64,000 nt of DNA from Butyricicoccus_A sp963588905 (GTDB lineage: Bacteria > Bacillota > Clostridia > Oscillospirales > Butyricicoccaceae), in assembly GCA_963588905.1 (NCBI GenBank), contig CAVAJF010000025.1, positions 1-64,000 of the forward strand, written 5' to 3'. The translations under genes and the position numbers were made by a program. Under the pieces are notes generated by a model. The model saw only the letters and a program-made list of their open reading frames with translations. It had not been told where the DNA came from and ran no database searches. Shown piece after piece: positions 55,995 through 64,000 of this stretch. The first letter of the stretch is position 1. Each line of letters opens with the position of its first letter.

Positions 55995-57770
55995 ATGGTA
56001 TTACTCAACGCAGAACATATTTCCCTGAGCTGGGGAGAAAACACGTTGTTTGACGATGTCAGCTTTGCGCTGGAAGAGCATGACAAAGTTGGTTTTATTG
56101 GCATCAATGGCACGGGAAAATCAACCTTTTTGCGTATTCTCGCGGGAATGCAGGAGCCGGACGCCGGAACCATTACGCTGGCGCGCGGTGCACGGATTGG
56201 TTATTTGCCGCAGTCTCCGGATTTTTCTGAATCGGTTACGGTGCTGCAGCAGGTTTTTCGCGGCGCATCGACGGATTTTGCAGAAGAACGGGCATATGAA
56301 GCCAAAATGCTGCTGACACAGCTTGGCATTACGGATTTTGACAGAGATGTGCGATTGCTTTCCGGCGGACAGAAAAAGCGCGTAGCGATTTGCTCTGCGC
56401 TGATCAATCCGAGTGAGATTTTGATTTTGGACGAGCCGACCAACCACATCGACAATGAAACCGCCGCATGGCTGGAACAGCAGCTCAAAGCCTATAAAGG
56501 CGCATTGGTTATCATTACCCATGACCGATATTTTCTCAATCGCGTGACCAACCGCATTTGTGAATTGGATCATGCGAAGCTATATTTCTATGAAGAAAAT
56601 TATGAGGGGTTTGTCGCGCGCAAGGCAGAGCGCGTTGCCAGTGCGGCAGCATCAGAGCGCAAAAGACAGACTATTTTGCGCCGGGAGTTGGAATGGATGC
56701 GCCGCGGCGCAAAGGCGCGCACCACGAAGGCAAAGGGACGCATTCAGCGATTTGAAGAGCTGTCGAGCAAAACCGTACAAGAAGAAGACAGCCAAGTAGA
56801 AATGAAGTCGATTTCTACGCGCCTCGGCAAAAAGACCATTGAGGTATCCGGCCTGTGCAAGAGCTGGGATGGAAAAACCTATATTCGAGATTTTGATTTG
56901 ACGGTGGCGCGTGACGACCGCATTGGTATTGTCGGACGCAATGGTACCGGCAAATCAACGTTTTTGCGCATTCTCGCAGGGCAGGCGCAGCCGGATGCCG
57001 GTACGGTAACCTACGGAGAAACCGTTAAAATCGGTTATTTCGCACAGGATTGCGGGCATATGGATGAAAATCAAAAGGTGATCGAATTCATTCGAGATAT
57101 TGCGGAGACCGTCCGCACGCCGGATGGCACGCTGTCCGCAGCACAGATGCTGGAGACATTTTTGTTTACCGGAGAACAGCAATGGACACGTATCGGCAGT
57201 CTTTCCGGTGGCGAAAGACGCAGATTGTATTTGCTCAGTGTCTTGATGTCTGCGCCGAATATCCTGCTGCTGGATGAGCCGACCAACGATTTGGACATTG
57301 AAACACTAAATATTCTGGAAAATTATCTGGAAGGATTTGAGGGTGCTGTTCTCACGGTATCCCATGACCGATACTTTTTGGATAAAATTGCACGGCGTAT
57401 TTTCGAGTTCCGTCCGAGCGGCGAGGTCGAGGAATATCTCGGCAATTATGCCGATTATCTCAGCAAACGCAAGGAAATCGAACAGCCAACGACAGAGAAA
57501 ACAGAAAAATCGGAAAAGCCAAAGCCGAAGAGCCCAAACAAAACCAAGATGAGCTACAAGGATCGATATGAACTGGAACACATTGATGATGAAATTGCGA
57601 AGCTGGAAGACAAGCTCGCGGCATTGAAAGATGAACAAGCACAGGTGACTTCTGATTTTGTGCGTCTGCAAGAGCTTTCCGAACAAATTGAAGCGGTATC
57701 CGGCGAATTGGATGCCAAGGAAGAACGTTGGATTGAACTGCAGGAGATGGCAGAGCGCGAAAACAGCTGA
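55995..57770 (+). CDS. ABC-F family ribosome-associated ATPase
   Basis: A 591-residue protein with two ABC domains and no membrane helix. Domain 1 has GINGTGKST, LSGGQKKRVAI and ILDEPTNHID; domain 2 has GRNGTGKST, LSGGERRRLYL and LLDEPTNDLD. The linker (about 240-290) is basic and helical, and the C-terminus (about 510-591) is a coiled coil as in the Uup/YdiF group. ABC-F proteins act on the ribosome, aiding translation or protecting from antibiotics. Resistance cannot be claimed from sequence. GAGGAAGGA precedes the ATG; 14 codons are open upstream. Confidence 0.92.
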   Translation: MVLLNAEHISLSWGENTLFDDVSFALEEHDKVGFIGINGTGKSTFLRILAGMQEPDAGTITLARGARIGYLPQSPDFSESVTVLQQVFRGASTDFAEERAYEAKMLLTQLGITDFDRDVRLLSGGQKKRVAICSALINPSEILILDEPTNHIDNETAAWLEQQLKAYKGALVIITHDRYFLNRVTNRICELDHAKLYFYEENYEGFVARKAERVASAAASERKRQTILRRELEWMRRGAKARTTKAKGRIQRFEELSSKTVQEEDSQVEMKSISTRLGKKTIEVSGLCKSWDGKTYIRDFDLTVARDDRIGIVGRNGTGKSTFLRILAGQAQPDAGTVTYGETVKIGYFAQDCGHMDENQKVIEFIRDIAETVRTPDGTLSAAQMLETFLFTGEQQWTRIGSLSGGERRRLYLLSVLMSAPNILLLDEPTNDLDIETLNILENYLEGFEGAVLTVSHDRYFLDKIARRIFEFRPSGEVEEYLGNYADYLSKRKEIEQPTTEKTEKSEKPKPKSPNKTKMSYKDRYELEHIDDEIAKLEDKLAALKDEQAQVTSDFVRLQELSEQIEAVSGELDAKEERWIELQEMAERENS

Positions 57771-57773
57771 CTA

Positions 57774-58373
57774 TTATACCAGCTTCCAGCATCCCAGTGC
57801 GATGAGAACCACGCCGCAAAAGGCGGAACGGGCGCGCTCGCTGGGAATGGGAATTTTTGTGCCAAACCATCTGCCGCACCAGACAGCAAAGAAATTCCAT
57901 ATCCATGCGATGCCTAACAAGAAAAGGAGCGCAGATCCACTGGCAGAAACGCCGAGACCGCCAATCAGAGAGTCGATAGAAACCGGAATGGCGAGAACAA
58001 CAGACTCTGGAATAGACAATACATGTGAGTGATCGCTGTCCGCGCGGGTGTGGTCGAGAAAAACGGCGGCACCGACACGCACAGGTGCTAAAATCCGGCT
58101 GGTTGTTTTGCCAATCCGTCGGGAAATGCGCTCGCCGAAAAGCTGCATCAGGCCGATGCAAACCAAAGCGCTAAATCCAATCCATCGGATGGTGTCTTGC
58201 GGCAAGTCTTGAAACAGCACGCTTTTTCCGGCAGCAGATAGGATGAGAAACCCACTGCTGACGGCTGCCATACACAGGCGGGAATACCAAGGAATCCAGA
58301 TGCCGGCGGTTCCACAAGCCATGGCGGCGAACATCACGTCCGCGGTCACGGCGACAACAATCATAAAATCCAA
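57774..58373 (-). CDS. YtaF/MntP-like membrane protein
   Basis: A 199-residue protein with about six helices. It has the two-half form of the YtaF (sporulation) and MntP (manganese exporter) group, with acidic residues inside helices (VAVTADVMFAAMA at the start, AIPVSIDSLIGGLGV at about 130-145) and the loop HTRADSDHSHVLSIPESVVL typical of YtaF. The likely start is TTG at 58373, with GGGGG eight bases upstream; an ATG at 58364 is also possible. That ribosome-binding site lies in the right arm of a long hairpin (58377-58450 on this strand), so its use may be controlled. Metal export is possible but not shown. Confidence 0.65.
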   Translation of the reverse strand: MDFMIVVAVTADVMFAAMACGTAGIWIPWYSRLCMAAVSSGFLILSAAGKSVLFQDLPQDTIRWIGFSALVCIGLMQLFGERISRRIGKTTSRILAPVRVGAAVFLDHTRADSDHSHVLSIPESVVLAIPVSIDSLIGGLGVSASGSALLFLLGIAWIWNFFAVWCGRWFGTKIPIPSERARSAFCGVVLIALGCWKLV

Positions 58374-58376
58374 AAA

Positions 58377-58450
58377 AAATCCCCCTTTTCAGCCGATTGC
58401 TTATGAGCAGTGTATGCTGCCTGCATAAAAACGGTGAAAAGGGGGATTTA
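58377..58450 (-). promoter_or_regulatory. Long hairpin that hides the ribosome-binding site of the YtaF/MntP-like gene
   Basis: On the minus strand AAATCCCCCTTTTC pairs with GAAAAGGGGGATTT over about 14 bp. Inside it CCG/CGG, TTATG/CATAA and a GCAG/CTGC stem extend the structure. A run of eight T residues follows. It acts as a terminator of the GH13 gene, and the GGGGG of the next gene lies in its 3' arm. Confidence 0.7.
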
Positions 58451-58473
58451 CTCTTTCTATGGATTGTTAACGA

Positions 58474-59784
58474 TTAAAATACCTGCCAGAACGCAGCGTA
58501 ATACGGAGGAAGCTCGGAGCCGCCGCCGAAATCATGGACTTCTCCAGTAATCAGATCGCGTGCGCGACCGGCTTCTGCATTGAAGTGGGCGGTAAACGGC
58601 TGGTCATCGGCATTGATGGCGACCATGACGCGCTCATCCTCAAAGGCACGCTCAAAGATAATCTGTTTGTTGGTCATCAGACGAATGGTGTAACCGCCAT
58701 AGCACAGAGCCTTGGAGGATTTTTTTGCCTTTGCAAGCTTGGCAATCCATTCGGTCAGTTCATTGGTCTGCGGCTGCTCGAAACACGGACGCAGATTCGC
58801 ATCGGAACCCTGCTGCTTCTGTGCTTTTTCGCCCCACTCGCTGCCGTAGTAGATGCAGGGAATGCCCGGCATACCGACCATCATAGCGTAGATCAGCGGT
58901 AAATGCTTTTCGTTGGTCAAAATAGAGGCGACGCGGGTGACATCGTGATTGTCAACAAAAGACAGCAGATGCTTGCCCTTGTACAGCGTCCACGGCTCCG
59001 GGCCGAACTGACGCTGCAGCGAATGACCAATCTCAAACATGTTCATGGAATTGAACGAGGAATACAAGCCCTTGTAGCAGTCATAATTGGTGCAGGAGTG
59101 CAGCATACCGTCTGCGAGGAACGGGGAACAATCGCTGCTCATCACTTCGCCGACCAAGAAGAAATCCGGCTTGAGAGAATCACAGAACGAACGCAGGCGA
59201 CGGATGAAATCGCGGTCTAAGGAATAGGCAACGTCCAAACGCAGACCGTCAATGTCGAATTCTTCTACCCAACCGCGGATGCAGTCAAAAATGTGCTGAA
59301 TGACTTCCTCATTGCGCAGATTCAGCTTAACCAGCTCATAATGACCTTCCCAGCCCTCGTACCAGAAGCCGTCATTGTAGTTGGAGTTTCCGTCAAAGCT
59401 GATATGGAACCAGTCTTTATACGGAGAATCCCACTTTTTCTCCTGCACGTCCTTAAATGCCCAGAAGCCTCTGCCGACATGATTAAACACACCGTCCAAA
59501 ACGACACGAACGCCTTCCTTATGCAATTTGTCGCAGACCTCTGCAAAATCTGCATTGGTACCGAGACGGCAGTCAATCTTTCGGAAGTCGCGGGTGTCGT
59601 AGCCGTGGCTGTCGGATTCAAAAACAGGGGAGAAATACATCGCATTGCAGCCGACAGACGCAATGTGCGCTGCCCAGTCACCGACCTTACCGATGCGATT
59701 TACGGTCTTTCCATCATTCTCCCACGGCGCACCGCAAAAGCCCATTGGATAAATCTGATAAAAAACACTCTCATAAGCCCACAT
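58474..59784 (-). CDS. GH13 alpha-amylase-family glycoside hydrolase
   Basis: A 436-residue cytosolic enzyme acting on alpha-glucans. The TIM barrel shows DGVFNHVGRGFWAF (region I, near 97-110), GLRLDVA with nucleophile D184 (region II), VGEV with acid E213 (region III) and VDNHD with D281 (region IV). No signal peptide, carbohydrate-binding module or N domain is seen, so it works inside the cell on maltodextrins, as neopullulanase or cyclomaltodextrinase-type enzymes do. GGAGG 12 bases ahead of the ATG at 59784 supports this start; the frame is open for 34 more codons. It is the first gene of a leftward pair. Confidence 0.9.
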   Translation of the reverse strand: MWAYESVFYQIYPMGFCGAPWENDGKTVNRIGKVGDWAAHIASVGCNAMYFSPVFESDSHGYDTRDFRKIDCRLGTNADFAEVCDKLHKEGVRVVLDGVFNHVGRGFWAFKDVQEKKWDSPYKDWFHISFDGNSNYNDGFWYEGWEGHYELVKLNLRNEEVIQHIFDCIRGWVEEFDIDGLRLDVAYSLDRDFIRRLRSFCDSLKPDFFLVGEVMSSDCSPFLADGMLHSCTNYDCYKGLYSSFNSMNMFEIGHSLQRQFGPEPWTLYKGKHLLSFVDNHDVTRVASILTNEKHLPLIYAMMVGMPGIPCIYYGSEWGEKAQKQQGSDANLRPCFEQPQTNELTEWIAKLAKAKKSSKALCYGGYTIRLMTNKQIIFERAFEDERVMVAINADDQPFTAHFNAEAGRARDLITGEVHDFGGGSELPPYYAAFWQVF

Positions 59785-59905
59785 AACAGCAATTACCTCC
59801 TTGTTATGGAAAATGTATTTCCTATGACAGAAATAGTATACCATATTTGGTGAGAATGAACAACAAAAATGCACAAAATAATCCATTATTTTTTGTATAT
59901 TTATC

Positions 59906-59934
59906 TTGCATTTTGTGGATTTTCATGCTAAAAT
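59906..59934 (+). promoter_or_regulatory. Promoter of rplS
   Basis: TTGCAT (59906-59911) and TAAAAT (59929-59934) are 17 bases apart. Transcription would begin near 59941, giving a 150-base leader. Confidence 0.7.
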
Positions 59935-59940
59935 AACTAA

Positions 59941-60060
59941 ATGAAACCGGACAATCCTCTGTTCACCCGGCTGAGAAGGGCTCGGCCACCGGAGATGCGG
60001 TGCACAAGCATTGTGCAGGGAGCAATCCGACGCAGTACCGGACAGGAGGTTTTAAAAGGG
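59941..60060 (+). promoter_or_regulatory. Structured leader of rplS (L19-leader type)
   Basis: A GC-rich, strongly folded leader in an AT-rich gap. Stems include GGCTGAG/CTCGGCC (59969-59987) and the perfect TGCACAA/TTGTGCA (60001-60017). ACCGGACA occurs at both ends. It precedes the L19 gene, where Firmicutes carry an autoregulatory L19 leader, so L19 feedback is likely. I have not matched it to a covariance model. Confidence 0.6.
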
Positions 60061-60092
60061 ATACGATTGTCTAAGATTTGGAGGATTATACG

Positions 60093-60434
60093 ATGGACTT
60101 AGTTAAGGTTCTCGCAGAGCAGCAGATTAAGAACGATCTGCCGGAGCTCAAGGTTGGTTCTACCGTTAAGGTACACCAGAAGATCAAGGAAGGTAACCGC
60201 GAAAGAATTCAGGTTTTCGAGGGCACCATCATCGCTATCAAGCACACTGGCATCAACAAGTCTGTAACCGTTAGACGTATTTCTTACGGTGTAGGCGTTG
60301 AGAAGACTTTCCCGGTACATTCCCCGAACATTGCAAAGTTCGAGGTTGTTCGTAACGGTAAGGTTCGCCGTGCTAAGCTGTACTACCTGCGCGGCAGAGT
60401 CGGCAAGGCAGCAAAGGTTCAGGAAAAGCTGTAA
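60093..60434 (+). CDS. rplS: 50S ribosomal protein L19
   Basis: A 113-residue protein located at the 30S-50S interface. The N-terminal half (LPELKVGSTVKVHQKIKEG and QVFEGTIIAIKHTG) and the C-terminal RRISYGVGVEKTFPVHSP block are typical of L19. TTGGAGG ten bases ahead supports the ATG at 60093; five more codons are open. It stands alone with its own leader and terminator rather than with rimM-trmD. Confidence 0.97.
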   Translation: MDLVKVLAEQQIKNDLPELKVGSTVKVHQKIKEGNRERIQVFEGTIIAIKHTGINKSVTVRRISYGVGVEKTFPVHSPNIAKFEVVRNGKVRRAKLYYLRGRVGKAAKVQEKL

Positions 60435-60459
60435 GTTTCAGCCTGTATTCAGGAACCAC

Positions 60460-60492
60460 AAAGGAGAGAACAGTTCTGTTCTCTCCTTTTTC
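60460..60492 (+). terminator. Terminator of rplS
   Basis: AAGGAGAGAACAG pairs with CTGTTCTCTCCTT over 13 bp around TT, followed by T residues. Confidence 0.92.
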
Positions 60493-60615
60493 TTTCAAAA
60501 ATTCAAGGAATATAGAAGATTTGCGGGCATTTTGCCGGAAATTACTTGCCATCCAGGGCGGAATCGGTATAATATAAAGATATATGTGTATCCGATGAAA
60601 GGATGATGAGACCTG

Positions 60616-61182
60616 ATGCGCAAAGAGAAAAAATCTTCTGAAGAAGAAACACCGAAGGGACGGTTTCACAGCGAACTGTTTGACTGGGGCGAGGCACTGA
60701 TTCTGTCCTTGACCATCGTGATTCTGGTTTTTGTGTTCGGAATCCGAATTATTGGTGTAGAAGGCTCTTCGATGGTGCCGACTTTGCAGAATGGCAATCA
60801 GCTTTTGGTTTCCAATCTGTTTTATACGCCGGAAAAGGGCGATATTGTTATTTTGACTAAGAATTCGTTTATGACAAGTCCGATTGTCAAGCGCGTGATT
60901 GCAACGGAAGGCGATACCGTGGATATTGACTTTGAAACCGGTGAGGTTTCCGTCAATGGTGAGGTATTGGACGAAACATACATTGCGGAAAAAACACAGA
61001 CGCATTTTGATATGGATTTTCCGCAGACTGTGCCGAAGGGATGTATCTTCGTCATGGGAGATAACCGAAATCATTCGACAGATAGCCGCTGTGAAGCGCT
61101 GGGCATGGTGGATACCCGCTATGTCATTGGTAAAGTGTTGATGCGCATTTATCCAGTCAATGAAATCGGTACGGTATCATAA
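60616..61182 (+). CDS. lepB: Type I signal peptidase
   Basis: A 188-residue membrane protease that removes signal peptides outside the membrane. A basic cytoplasmic start and one helix (about 26-46) precede the catalytic S52 (GSSMVPTL) and K92 (IVKRVIATEGD). The box MGDNRNHSTDSR (near 145) is complete. A single helix and short length are typical of Firmicutes SipS-type enzymes. It begins a unit with rbgA, rnhB, yraN and the dipeptidase gene. Confidence 0.95.
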   Translation: MRKEKKSSEEETPKGRFHSELFDWGEALILSLTIVILVFVFGIRIIGVEGSSMVPTLQNGNQLLVSNLFYTPEKGDIVILTKNSFMTSPIVKRVIATEGDTVDIDFETGEVSVNGEVLDETYIAEKTQTHFDMDFPQTVPKGCIFVMGDNRNHSTDSRCEALGMVDTRYVIGKVLMRIYPVNEIGTVS

Positions 61183-61194
61183 GGAGAAAAGCAT

Positions 61195-62085
61195 ATGAAT
61201 ATACAATGGTATCCCGGCCATATGACACGCACGCGCCGTCAGATGGCGGTCAGCCTGAAGCAGGTGGATGCGGTCTGCGAAGTGGTTGATGCACGAATTC
61301 CGCAGGTTAGCCGCAATCCGGATATGGATGAAATTGCGGGCAATAAGCCGCGCATTCTCATTTTGAACCGCACGGATCTGGCAGATCCGGAAGCGACCAA
61401 GCAGTGGGCGGCGTTTTATCGCAGCAAGGGCTATGCTGTTTTGACAACCGACGCGAAGAGCGGCGCCGGTGTCGCAAAGTTCTCTGCGGCGGTGCGCACA
61501 CTGCTGGCAGAGAAAATTGAAAAGTGGAAAGAAAAGGGACAGACCGGCCGTTCTGTCAAAGTGATGGTTGTCGGCATTCCGAATGTAGGAAAGTCCACGT
61601 TTATCAACAAAGTGCTCGGACGCAAGTCGGCAAAGGCGGCAGATAAGCCGGGCGTTACGCGCGGTCAGCAGTGGTTTCGCGTAGAAGGCGGTTTGGAGCT
61701 GCTCGATACACCGGGCATTTTGTGGCCGAAGCTGGACGATGAGCGCACCGGCATTTTGCTGGCAGTGACCGGTGCAGTCAAGGATAATATCTTGGATGTA
61801 GAGACCTTGGCCTGCAAGCTCATGGAAATTCTGTACCATCATGCGCCAAAACTGCTGACGGACAGATATAAATTTGAATTGCCGAGTGAAGAGGAAGAAA
61901 TTGATTTTCTCGGCTACGAACTGTTGATGCGCGCAGGCAGAAAACGCGGTTTCTTGATTTCCGGCGGTGAAATTGATACTGAACGCATGGCTCGTATTCT
62001 GCTCGATGAGTATCGCGGCGGAAAGCTCGGACGTATTACACTGGAAACACCGGATGAATACGCGGAGGAGCAGGCAAATGGCTAA
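61195..62085 (+). CDS. rbgA: Ribosome biogenesis GTPase RbgA (YlqF)
   Basis: A 296-residue circularly permuted GTPase needed for late 50S assembly. The order is G4 N58-RTD (here NRTD rather than NKxD), then G1 GIPNVGKS (127-134) and G3 DTPG (171-174). The start MNIQWYPGHMTRTRR is typical of YlqF, and a C-terminal RNA-binding domain follows. The gene starts 12 bases after lepB and overlaps rnhB by eight bases. Confidence 0.95.
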   Translation: MNIQWYPGHMTRTRRQMAVSLKQVDAVCEVVDARIPQVSRNPDMDEIAGNKPRILILNRTDLADPEATKQWAAFYRSKGYAVLTTDAKSGAGVAKFSAAVRTLLAEKIEKWKEKGQTGRSVKVMVVGIPNVGKSTFINKVLGRKSAKAADKPGVTRGQQWFRVEGGLELLDTPGILWPKLDDERTGILLAVTGAVKDNILDVETLACKLMEILYHHAPKLLTDRYKFELPSEEEEIDFLGYELLMRAGRKRGFLISGGEIDTERMARILLDEYRGGKLGRITLETPDEYAEEQANG

Positions 62086-62707
62086 GAGTAAGCAGCCGGT
62101 TCTCCTCACGATGGAAAAAGAAGCTGAAATTCGTGCCAAAGGCTTTACGGCTGTGTGCGGCATTGATGAGGCGGGACGTGGTCCATTGGCGGGGCCTGTT
62201 GTCGCGGCAGCGGTGATTTTACCGGAAGGAATTGAGCTTCCCGGGGTCAATGACTCAAAAAAGATTACCGAAAAAAAGCGCGAAGCATTGTTTGATTTTG
62301 TCAAGGAAAATGCCCTTGCTTATGGCATTGGTCAGGCGAGTGAACAGGAAATTGATGACATCAATATTTTGCAGGCGACATTTCTTGCCATGCGCCGTGC
62401 AGTGCAAGCGCTAGACGTTCCGGCAGATTTTGCTTTGGTGGATGGCAACCGCATTCAAGGCTTAGACATTCCGGCGGAAACCGTCATCGGCGGAGACGGA
62501 AAAGTGCTGTCTATTGCTGCGGCTTCCATTTTAGCAAAGGTCACGCGAGATCGTTACATGCGCGAGATGGCGCAAGTATATCCGGAATACAGCTTTGAAA
62601 AGCACAAGGGATACGGCACCAAGGCACATTATGCCGCCATTGAGCAGTACGGCATTTGTCCGCTGCACCGCAAGACATTTTTAAAGAAGATCCTCAACAA
62701 CATATGA
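62078..62707 (+). CDS. rnhB: Ribonuclease HII
   Basis: A 209-residue nuclease that removes ribonucleotides from DNA. D30-E31 in CGIDEAGRGPLAGPV start the active site, with the further Asp residues in ALVDGN and ASILAKVTRDR region. The frame is open for 37 more codons upstream inside rbgA, but GGAGG eight bases ahead of the ATG at 62078 and the family length favour this start. It overlaps rbgA and yraN (ATGA), so the run is coupled. Confidence 0.94.
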   Translation: MAKSKQPVLLTMEKEAEIRAKGFTAVCGIDEAGRGPLAGPVVAAAVILPEGIELPGVNDSKKITEKKREALFDFVKENALAYGIGQASEQEIDDINILQATFLAMRRAVQALDVPADFALVDGNRIQGLDIPAETVIGGDGKVLSIAAASILAKVTRDRYMREMAQVYPEYSFEKHKGYGTKAHYAAIEQYGICPLHRKTFLKKILNNI

Positions 62708-63057
62708 CAACAGGACAGCGCGGCGAACAGCGCGCAGCTGAGTTCTTGCAGCGGCATGGATACACCATTCTGGCGAGAAATTATCGCTGGAAGCACGGCG
62801 AATTGGATATTGTCTGTGAGGATGCACAGTATTTGATCTTTGTAGAAGTCAAAACGCGGTCGAGTGAAACATGGGGCGCACCGCGAGAAGCGGTTACGGC
62901 ACACAAGCGCGAGCGATTGATTGAAACCGCGCAGTGCTGGCTGCTCCAGCATCCGACAACGAAACAGCCACGGTTTGATGTCATAGAAGTGCTCGTCAAT
63001 CGACAGCGCGGAACGTGCCGGATTCGACATGTTCCCCATGCATTTGAGGTGAATTGA
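62704..63057 (+). CDS. yraN: YraN/UPF0102 family nuclease-like protein
   Basis: A 117-residue protein with an endonuclease-like fold. The family blocks are GEQRAAEFLQRHGY, LARNYRWKHGELDIVCED and LIFVEVKTRSSETWGAP, with the E-x-D/E-x-K set that suggests metal-dependent nuclease chemistry. The start lies in the ATGA overlap with rnhB. It often stands next to rnhB in bacteria, as here. Its cellular role is not settled. Confidence 0.93.
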   Translation: MTTGQRGEQRAAEFLQRHGYTILARNYRWKHGELDIVCEDAQYLIFVEVKTRSSETWGAPREAVTAHKRERLIETAQCWLLQHPTTKQPRFDVIEVLVNRQRGTCRIRHVPHAFEVN

Positions 63058-64000
63058 TTGCGATATTTTGATCTTCATTGCGATACGATATATCGCCTGA
63101 CGGATTTTGAACAGCGACTGCCTGCGGGAGAGACACTGCTTCAAAATACCGGTCATGTGGATTTGCAGAGAGCTGGTTCTCTAGAGCAGTATGCGCAGGT
63201 GTTCGCTTTGTTTTGTGGGTATCGGCCGATTACATCGCCGGAGGATGCGCATGAACGATTGACGCGAATGCTTCGCACAGCGAAGCAAGCATTTTCTGCT
63301 TGTGGTTCACGTTTGCGTCACTGCAAACAGGCGGCGGATTTTCTCGTGGCGCAATCTCAACGGCAGGTGGCAGCCTTTTTATCCATTGAAGGCGCAGAAC
63401 TGCTGCAAACAGAGTCGGATTTGCAGGCAGCACTACAGGCGGGCGTAAAAATTGTCACGCTGACATGGAATTTTGATTCTGTCTATGGCTGCGGTGCATC
63501 CACAGATGATGCGGCGGGGCTCAAACCGGCGGGAAAGCATCTCGCAAAAACCTTGACGGAACACGGCGTTTATTTGGATGTTTCCCATTTGTCTGCCAAA
63601 GGATTTTGGGACTTGGCGAGCTGCATTGACGCACCGATTTTAGCCACACATTCCAACAGCAGAAAAATTTGCAATCATCCGCGCAATTTGACGGATGAAC
63701 AATTTCGAGAGATCATTCGGCGCGGCGGATTGGTGGGCATGAATTTTTATGTTCCGTTTGTCACCAATCGGAGAACGGCATCCTGTGATGCTGTTGTGCG
63801 TCACATCGAACATTTTTGCGAATTGGGCGGTGTACACAATCTGTGCATCGGCGCAGATTGGGATGGCTGTGATCGGTTTCCAAACGGCATCTCTGATATG
63901 ACCGGCATTGCGCAGCTGGCAGAAGCGCTGGCGAGAAAAAATTATTCGGAACAGCAGATTGCTGGTTTCCTGTATGACAATGCATCTCGGTTCGTACAGA
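63058..64000 (+). CDS. Membrane dipeptidase (peptidase M19), partial at the window edge
   Basis: An open frame of at least 314 residues that runs off the right edge. The zinc site of renal-dipeptidase-type enzymes is visible: H7-x-D9 (DLHCD), E111 (LSIEGAE), H177 (DVSHLS) and H198 (ATHSN), with D267 or D269 in GADWDG. The start is a TTG directly after the yraN stop, with GAGGTG six bases upstream. It probably cleaves dipeptides, perhaps D-containing ones from the cell wall. The last part is missing. Confidence 0.9.
   Translation, partial: MRYFDLHCDTIYRLTDFEQRLPAGETLLQNTGHVDLQRAGSLEQYAQVFALFCGYRPITSPEDAHERLTRMLRTAKQAFSACGSRLRHCKQAADFLVAQSQRQVAAFLSIEGAELLQTESDLQAALQAGVKIVTLTWNFDSVYGCGASTDDAAGLKPAGKHLAKTLTEHGVYLDVSHLSAKGFWDLASCIDAPILATHSNSRKICNHPRNLTDEQFREIIRRGGLVGMNFYVPFVTNRRTASCDAVVRHIEHFCELGGVHNLCIGADWDGCDRFPNGISDMTGIAQLAEALARKNYSEQQIAGFLYDNASRFVQ

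Noticed and set aside
59941..60060. A metabolite riboswitch ahead of rplS
   Set aside because: No known riboswitch core was recognised and the downstream gene is L19, so ribosomal-protein feedback is more likely.

Overview
The window reads as a chromosomal segment of an anaerobic, low-to-mid GC Gram-positive gut bacterium of the class Clostridia. The rRNA operon layout, the RNase P RNA, the anaerobic metabolism (TRAP-driven hexuronate use, flavodoxin, iron-type alcohol dehydrogenase) and Firmicutes-type gene sets (RbgA, YtaF/MntP-like protein, ABC-F, DUF2325) point there. A family such as Butyricicoccaceae or Oscillospiraceae is my guess only and cannot be proven from the window.

Layout. 1-3280: end of a 16S-23S spacer, a 23S rRNA, a 5S rRNA and their terminator. 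3371-10724: mixed single genes (VTT-domain protein, TauE/SafE exporter, dicarboxylate symporter, Gfo/Idh/MocA oxidoreductase, SLOG protein, XRE regulator, RlmD-type rRNA methyltransferase, YjdF-like membrane protein). 10971-14580: a compact four-gene unit coding a membrane YARHG protein, a TRAFAC-like GTPase and two proteins I do not recognise. This is the best candidate for an undescribed system. 14817-27863: a pectin and galacturonate locus. uxaB and uxaA run leftward. A LacI-type regulator, a DctPQM TRAP transporter, uxaC, eda, kdgK and a surface-anchored GH28 polygalacturonase run rightward. Two identical operator-like sites lie in the divergent gap. Together these genes would cut pectin at the cell surface, import the uronates and convert them through tagaturonate, altronate and KDG to KDPG, pyruvate and glyceraldehyde-3-phosphate.

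28042-37904: a hydroxyacyl-CoA dehydrogenase with an alpha/beta hydrolase, a convergent LysR regulator, an EamA exporter, a two-component system followed by a tandem-FtsX ABC transporter, and an M20 amidohydrolase. 38021-47567: a complete type I-C CRISPR-Cas locus (cas3-cas5-cas8c-cas7-cas4-cas1-cas2) with 28 repeats and 27 spacers on the same strand. 47627-51319: an Hcp-like small cysteine protein with an iron-type alcohol dehydrogenase, then an AraC regulator and a DUF2325-flavodoxin pair. The AraC gene and the pair each carry a TTAG-N6-CTAA box, which suggests metal control. 51539-57770: asparagine synthetase, Nudix hydrolase, RNase P RNA, murD and an ABC-F protein. 57774-59784: a YtaF/MntP-like membrane protein and a GH13 enzyme, leftward. 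59906-64000: a structured leader with rplS, lepB, rbgA, rnhB, yraN, and a membrane dipeptidase running off the right edge.

No tRNA, insertion sequence, integrase or prophage gene was found. Start codons were set by ribosome-binding-site spacing and family length, so several are shorter than the longest open frame.
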